Under the pieces are notes generated by a model, which searched no databases, had not been told where the DNA came from, and saw only the letters and a program-made list of their open reading frames with translations. Position numbers and translations under genes: made by a program. Of a stretch of 64,000 bases of DNA, positions 58,710 through 64,000 are shown in pieces. This DNA comes from Paramarasmius palmivorus (lineage: Eukaryota; Basidiomycota; Agaricomycetes; Agaricales; Marasmiaceae), in assembly GCA_037176845.1 (NCBI GenBank), contig JAYKXP010000017.1, positions 1-64,000 of the forward strand, written 5' to 3'. Numbering within the stretch: position 1 is the stretch's first letter; each line of letters begins with the position of its first letter.

Positions 58710-59995
58710 TCATGCGGTTCCCTCGACCAACTTCACTCGTTTACCCTCCGATGCTGCTCTCTTCAAGTACCGATACACCGACGAAAAATCCTTGCGTGCA
58801 AGTTCTGGGTCTTCCTTGATAACCTGCGCGTAGAGACTTTCGGCTGCCTCTCCGAGCGGCAATGGGCTCCCAGCCGAAGAAGCAAGATCGGTAGCGAGAC
58901 CCATGTCCTACATCAAAAATATTCAGCATGATCTTGGCGCAGGGCACCACTCGCAATATAATCCATACCTTCAACATAAGCGCAGTTGCAAATCCTCCAT
59001 CATATTCTCTCTCACACGGCGGTGATTTCTCTGGAAGGGCCCCAGGAACAGGGTTATTCACCGCGACTGACCAGCAGTTTCCGGTAGATGAGCTGACGAC
59101 GCTGGCCAACACTGCTGGGTCCAGACCCATCCTTTCACCAAGTAACATAGCTTCCCCAACAACGATTTGCTGGACTCCCAAAATAAGCTGCCGAGTGACG
59201 AGAGGAGGTCAGGTAAACCAAGCGATGAAAATGTTTATTTTGTCTCACGTTGTTGCAAATTTTTGCACCTAGACCCGCACCCGAGGGACCGCAGTGTATG
59301 ATACGCTGTCCCATATGGGATAGAATAGGATGAGCGAGATGATATGCCGACTCTGAACCTCCGACCAAGAAAGCGAGTGTTCCTGCTTTAGCTCCGGTTA
59401 CGCCTGATATACACGCGTCAAGGTGAGCGAGCGGGCACTGATTATAACGTGTCATGACATACCACCAGAGACCGGTGCATCAACCATCTGTGCTTTTGCA
59501 TTGATGACATCCTTTGCTACTTGGCGCGCAACGTTGACATCGAGGGTAGTCGAGTCGATGCATAACGTGTTTTTGGACAGATCAACGGGAAGTTTCGATA
59601 GTGTAGGTATGATTCCTTCGTTATAAACCGTCTTGACGTGTGGTGACGAGGGTAGCATCGTGATAATAGTTTGGGAAGCAAGAGTCGCCCTAGCTATGAA
59701 CGGTTATGATCTGAATGAAAGAATCGATCAACGCTTACTCTTCAGGTGTTGTAGCTATCGCGATTTTGGCTCCGGGAAACTGCGAAATAAAGTTGTTCGC
59801 AAAACTCTGGGCACTTTCGGGGAGTGCATCGCAGACCACAAAGTGAGAGTCGTTGACAAGAGCGTATTGTTTTGAGAAGAGGTTGAAGGCCATTTCGGAT
59901 CCCATACGACCAAGACCTATAAAACTAGTGCTTTTGTGGCGCTGAGCTATACGCTCCAGAGCTAGAGATTGCAGACATCGAAGTGAAGGCTTCAT
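58710..59995 (-). CDS. HIBADH: 3-hydroxyisobutyrate dehydrogenase, mitochondrial
   Basis: Oxidises 3-hydroxyisobutyrate to methylmalonate semialdehyde with NAD in valine breakdown. ATG at 59995; the N-terminus MKPSLRCLQSLALERIAQRH is basic and amphipathic, fitting a mitochondrial presequence. STSFIGLGRMGSEMAFNLF is the NAD-binding loop, LCIDSTTLDVNVARQVAKDV and QMVDAPVSGG (catalytic region), GAKAGTLAFLVGGSESAY, GPSGAGLGAKICNN with the catalytic Lys, then the all-helical domain ending YRYLKRAASEGKRVKLVEG, TGA at 58710. Several introns, standard ends. Confidence 0.92.
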
Positions 59996-60139
59996 GGTGG
60001 GGGAAGCTGGAGAAGCTGGGGTGCGGGGAACTTCATTTCAGATCCGGCCGTCGGCAAATTCCCGGACCGGACGGAGGCGCGACGCGTTCGCTTGTCAAGT
60101 TGAAGTTCAAAAACATGTGTTGCCTACACTCATACAGAA

Positions 60140-61412
60140 CTAGTACGTTTCTCTACGATCCCAACCAGGATAAAAAGGATCTTCATTTAATGTTCTCTCT
60201 TTCCACTCAACCGGAACCCATCCTTTTCCTTCCTGCTCTTTACTCCATTGCTCCAAAGCAGGAATAGCCACATGCTCCGTGTGCCATGTTCCCTTGTACT
60301 CGAGTATTGACTGCTTCCCCTCTTTTATAATCTTCAAAACCAACCGTGGAATATACGGTTCATTCCTAAAATCCGTCATGGGCGTGAACAACACCTTAAA
60401 GTTGAACACAATAGCCTTTGATCGAGGGAGCCTTCTGAGGGTCTGCCAATCTACACGGAGATAGATATCCTCAAGCTTGAGATCTTCCCGCTGTCTAGTA
60501 CGGTTATCCAAATGAGGGTCTCCAGGTGGCAGAAAAAGCGGCTGGCCATCCTCTAAACCCCAAGACCCTCGTTGTATAGGCTTGTCGCATGGCATCTTGG
60601 AAAAGTACCTGTTGTTTGACGTAAAAAAACGCGCAGTACTATCAAATGAAACTCACTCACCTATCCATAGAAAACTGCATCTTCTCCTTGTAATCCGGAA
60701 CTGGAGCATGAATCTCATGAAGCGGCTTCCCAATCTTTGTACCCATGTTCCATCCTACAGCCGAACAGCTGACCCCGGCACGTAACGTGTATAATCCAGT
60801 CTTGGGGTCAGCCATAGTGATAAGAAAATCCTCCGGGACGTTATCATTCAGAAACACCAACGGATCCACCTCTTTGATAACCGTTTTCGTCCCCAGAATA
60901 TGATTCTGAAACACCCCAGTCTGATAATTGAATTCAAACTGGTTGGGGTAGCGCGCACAGAGGAACTGGATGACCATGTCACGAAGTTCTTGGCATGCGA
61001 GCTCACTTCCCGGAAGGGCGTTGATAATGACCGATCCGTAAGTTTCGTGGAGCTTTTTGCGTTGGGCGATACGTTCACGGTATGTGGATTCAAGTTCTAG
61101 CCACCAGTCGGGCTCCATTTTCTTCAAAGCTGTTAAGCAAGTCAGTGGGGATAGTGAGAAACTCTGAGAAGGATACGCACACATATGCTGGTGATACTCC
61201 CATCGAAATGGCCGATACGGTCTGGGTTTTGCTTTGTCCACGTCAAAGTCGAGTAAGGGTGTCGGAGGTGGAACGCCGGTGAGTTGAAAGTAATCGATGT
61301 ATTTTGGTTGGCGGAGTTTTGCAATGCTAACGGTAGTCACCGTAACAAGCAGGCAGCCGAGGACAAGAAGAAGTAAATGCTCGTCGAAAGGTCGGGGGTC
61401 TAGGGTGCCCAT
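60140..61412 (-). CDS. DUF3445 protein (heme-dependent oxidative demethylase-like), membrane-anchored
   Basis: Related to bacterial heme-dependent oxidative N-demethylases by DUF3445 (PF11927); the fungal role is unknown. ATG at 61412 gives an N-terminal anchor (HLLLLVLGCLLVTVTTVSIA), then PYRPFRWEYHQHM; intron; KMEPDWWLELESTYRERIAQ, ELACQELRDMVIQFLCARYP, PLVFLNDNVPEDFLITM, LRAGVSCSAVGWNMGTKIGK, LHEIHAPVPDYKEKMQFSMD, and after a second intron YFSKMPCDKPIQRGSW, LEDIYLRVDWQTLRRLPRS, YPGWDRRETY, stop at 60140. About 380 residues; three exons. Confidence 0.85.
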
Positions 61413-61762
61413 GGTAAACCACCACGACCTGGGGGTGGGGTATCTCGATGTCCATGTCCTTACGAGTTTATATAGGTGGTTCGGGGAAGATAAGGTTCAT
61501 AAGAAGAACTGATAGGACTGATAGAGAAATGGAAGCGGTGTCAGGCAGGCAAGCGCCACTGGATCCAGTATGACCCTGGCCTCGAGATCATTCAAAACCA
61601 CACCTGGTGATCCAGTTCCTTCTGACTTCGAATTCGATGAATAATTATAAATTCCGAGATACGGGCCTCCGTGATAATAGTACAAGATACGTATGCTACA
61701 TATATAAGAGACCGTAAGACAGCAGTTCCGAACGCTTAACTATACAAACCTACTTGATGGCT
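61413..61762. other. Spacer upstream of DUF3445 gene
   Basis: About 350 bases between two minus-strand genes. Includes the promoter of the DUF3445 gene and the 3' end of the next; nothing else recognised. Confidence 0.35.
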
Positions 61763-63002
61763 TCATAGCCCCTCTAAAAGCGCATCTTCTAGTCCTCGTA
61801 CGACATGTTTTGCAGTCACTTCCAATTTTTCCTCTCGCGGCCTCGTCAACTCGACAAGCATCTTCTTTGCGGTACGACCACCAGGTCCCGTGGGTCCGGT
61901 GACGCTCATACTTAGCGAACCGAAATCTGCACCTGGATAGGCGTGTCCCGTGCTTCCGGTTACAGATAGAGTATAGATCAGCGCCACCCTTCGAGGAGAG
62001 AAGGACACGGACAATGACGTGAACGGCAATGGATCGATGAGGTGTACCTTTGGCTTGTAATCGCTATGAGGAGTCACCGGAGAGGTTGGTGTCCCCCCTG
62101 GTGATGGTGGAGTGTTTGACGACGAGGAGCGGTCACGTCTTATCTTGGATTTAGCCAATGCGATATAAGATGACTTTGAGAAGGGATTGAATGAGTGTTT
62201 GGTAGGAGAAGGGCTTGGTGAGGGTGGAGCAACGGGTTGTAGCTGCGCATCGTTCTTGGCACCAGGCGAGTCGGCCACAGTACCAGGATCTATAAAGAAC
62301 TGGTCGACACTCTCTTCCACCTGCTCATGCCGCGGACGTGGAGGTGGTCGGTCACCGAGGTAAATGAGACCGGCTTTGAGGCCTTCTTCTTTGATAAGGT
62401 CCTCGAGCCTACTCCGGGGCTGAGCGAAATCAAAGAGGTCCTTGTAGGCTTCTTCTCTAGGAAGGTGAAGAGAGGTCGCATCTAGATATAGATCCTCATG
62501 AGCGAGGAGCGCAATGAAATGATCCAAGGTAGTAAGCTCTCGATGTGTAGAAATGATTATCGAATCAGTCTCGATAACTGACGATGGGAAAGGGTCGGAG
62601 GTGTATGGTTGTCGAATTAAAGAGTCATACGCCGGAATATAAGTTGAACGCAAGATGTGCATGCTTGCTATAGAGAAACCAGTCAAGAACTCGTCTTATC
62701 ATTGCATGTGCTGAACCCGAGCTGAACCTACCAATGTAAAGTGCCCTGTTGACGAGTCTAAGCGATGTGACGAGCCAATGGAGGTTCTCTCTCTGACGCT
62801 CAATCTTTCCTTCGCCTTCATACAGGCCATCGCTCTGAGGAAAGGTCGAGTAGACGACTTGGAGCAAAAGGTGTGCAGGTAGAGCTGAGAATGTTGGGCG
62901 GTGACCTCTGGCAAAGTACTTTGGGGCGATTTCTGAGAATGGGGGCGGGGGAGGAAGGTATGGAGGAGGGGCAGGAATCATTGACTTTGAGTCTATGATC
63001 AT
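61763..63002 (-). CDS. Uncharacterised protein with F-box-like N-terminus
   Basis: Two exons. MIIDSKSMIPAPPPYLPPPP is a proline-rich start; then a segment resembling an F-box (FSALPAHLLLQVVYSTFPQ, then TSLRLVNRALYI) is spliced to HILRSTYIPAYDSLI. The middle is a proline/serine-rich linker (PPSPSPSPTKHSFNPF; SNTPPSPGGTPTSPVTPHSD), the rest is beta-rich (SLSVSFSPRRVALIYTLSV) ending VVRGLEDALLEGL, TGA at 61763. No confident family. If the F-box reading holds, it could be a substrate adaptor of an SCF ligase, but this is inference. Starts 69 bases from the divergent gene at 63072. Confidence 0.65.
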
Positions 63003-63071
63003 TGCGTTAAAAAGGTACTTTGCAAAAGTTTGAAACTGCGGAGAGAGCTAAGTATATCTTGTTCCCTTCCC

Positions 63072-63872
63072 ATGGCATCAGTCACTCCCATGACTTACCC
63101 CATTTCTATCCCGAGTTCCCCAGCAACTATCCCCACGCTCTCTGTATCCATTCCGAATCCTAAATCTCGTCGTTCTAGCTCTTCGTCGTCGTCGTCGTCG
63201 TCTTCACCATCATCTCGAACGCCCTTGGCAAACATCACCAATTCTATTCCCATATCCCATACCCAGTCGTCTACCAGGAAGAAACCCGTCTCCGCAGGCC
63301 TTCAGGACACTTATGATCACAGCGACCCGTTCAACAGCTCTTCCGAATCATTCTATTGTCCCCAAATCGTCTACGATTTCTGCTGCGCTGATGACCTCGA
63401 AAACTTTTCCATTTATCGCAACCAGGACACGCCATTGTCAATAATCTCCGTGTCATTCGGATCTGCGAGTGGGACGAATGTGTACGACATGTCTGCGTCG
63501 AGCGAGGAAGGTGAAGATGATGGGACTGGGGTGAAATCGCGTACAGGGCGAGTTGGAAGACGAGCTACAGACTGTACTCGCACAGCGTGCTCTTCAGAAG
63601 CCTCTTCGGATCCTTTGGTGGACTCTTCGCTCGGCATCATTATCACTCCTCCAACTCCTCCCGTTCTTCAACAAGTGCCACGACGCGACTCTGTTCCTCA
63701 AATCCTTCCTTTCACGTTCGGAAACACTCTTCAAGACCAAGATTCTCATCGCACGTCGATGCTGGAGGGAGATGTATTTGGGTTTGAGATCGAGGTTGGA
63801 AGGGTCAAGGCTGCCGATTTCGATTTTGAAGAGTGGGTGAATGGGAAACAGGAAACGCGCCAGTTCAACTAG
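63072..63872 (+). CDS. Uncharacterised serine-rich acidic protein
   Basis: Single open frame without a visible intron, start MASVTPMTYPISIPSSP at 63072 (an in-frame ATG at 63030 is possible). Contains a poly-serine run encoded by a TCG microsatellite (63184-63202), then DTYDHSDPFNSSSESFYC, ASSEEGEDDGTGVKSRTG and an acidic end with ADFDFEEWVNGKQ, TAG at 63870. No domain recognised; mostly disordered by composition. Confidence 0.55.
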   Translation: MASVTPMTYPISIPSSPATIPTLSVSIPNPKSRRSSSSSSSSSSSPSSRTPLANITNSIPISHTQSSTRKKPVSAGLQDTYDHSDPFNSSSESFYCPQIVYDFCCADDLENFSIYRNQDTPLSIISVSFGSASGTNVYDMSASSEEGEDDGTGVKSRTGRVGRRATDCTRTACSSEASSDPLVDSSLGIIITPPTPPVLQQVPRRDSVPQILPFTFGNTLQDQDSHRTSMLEGDVFGFEIEVGRVKAADFDFEEWVNGKQETRQFN

Positions 63873-64000
63873 CCATATCTGTATGACGTTCCGTGTATCG
63901 AGCAGTCCTGAAATGAGTAGAGAATTCGTCGATAATCACATTTGTGAACTTTGAAATTTTTTCAGACGCGACCGAGGCGTATGTTTACCTTTGTTTGAAC

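Overview
This is a nuclear contig from a filamentous basidiomycete, most likely an Agaricomycete (mushroom-forming fungus). Genes are packed with many introns of about 45-60 bases with GT..AG ends and CTNAC-like branch sites, and the mobile elements belong to families typical of mushroom genomes: KDZ with a TET/JBP gene, Plavaka, and a Ty3-like LTR element. No species is claimed.

The left 24.7 kb is an accessory island made of mobile DNA. Positions 1-3080 look like the 3' end and long terminal repeat of a degenerate LTR retrotransposon. Positions 3650-15014 form a cassette: a KDZ-class transposase (plus strand) faces a TET/JBP-type 2-oxoglutarate/Fe(II) dioxygenase (minus strand) across a short divergent promoter, followed by four further genes of unknown function. 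Reading the exons, the TET/JBP gene is clean through its catalytic part, whereas the transposase has an in-frame TGA, one companion gene has an in-frame TGA plus a mutated splice donor, and another has an in-frame TAA under its best splice model. After about 2 kb of repeats (a tRNA-like box pair and a fold-back repeat), a Plavaka (CACTA-related) DNA transposon sits between matching inverted ends at 17106 and 23860. It carries an apparently intact transposase and a companion gene with a coiled coil and an RGG-type tail. A GGATTA-rich repeat follows.

From 24763 to the right end the window is a conserved housekeeping block: OST48/WBP1, a fatty-acid dioxygenase/P450 fusion (Ppo type), coatomer epsilon, a LigB/DODA-type dioxygenase, TFIIH subunit MAT1/TFB3, a C78 (ZUFSP/Mug105-type) peptidase, proteasome alpha-4, a GEA/GBF1 Sec7 ARF-GEF, a cytochrome b561 protein, the PKA catalytic subunit, a PhoD-type phosphatase, a RecQ-architecture protein whose helicase motifs are degenerate, RNA 3'-phosphate cyclase, an NAD-epimerase-like protein, 3-hydroxyisobutyrate dehydrogenase, a DUF3445 protein and two uncharacterised proteins. 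Many neighbours are divergent pairs over short shared promoters.

The points most worth following are the TET/JBP gene surviving inside a decaying KDZ cassette, and the RecQ-like pseudohelicase at 51655-54777. Intron positions were worked out by eye; outer CDS ends are generally firmer than inner junctions.
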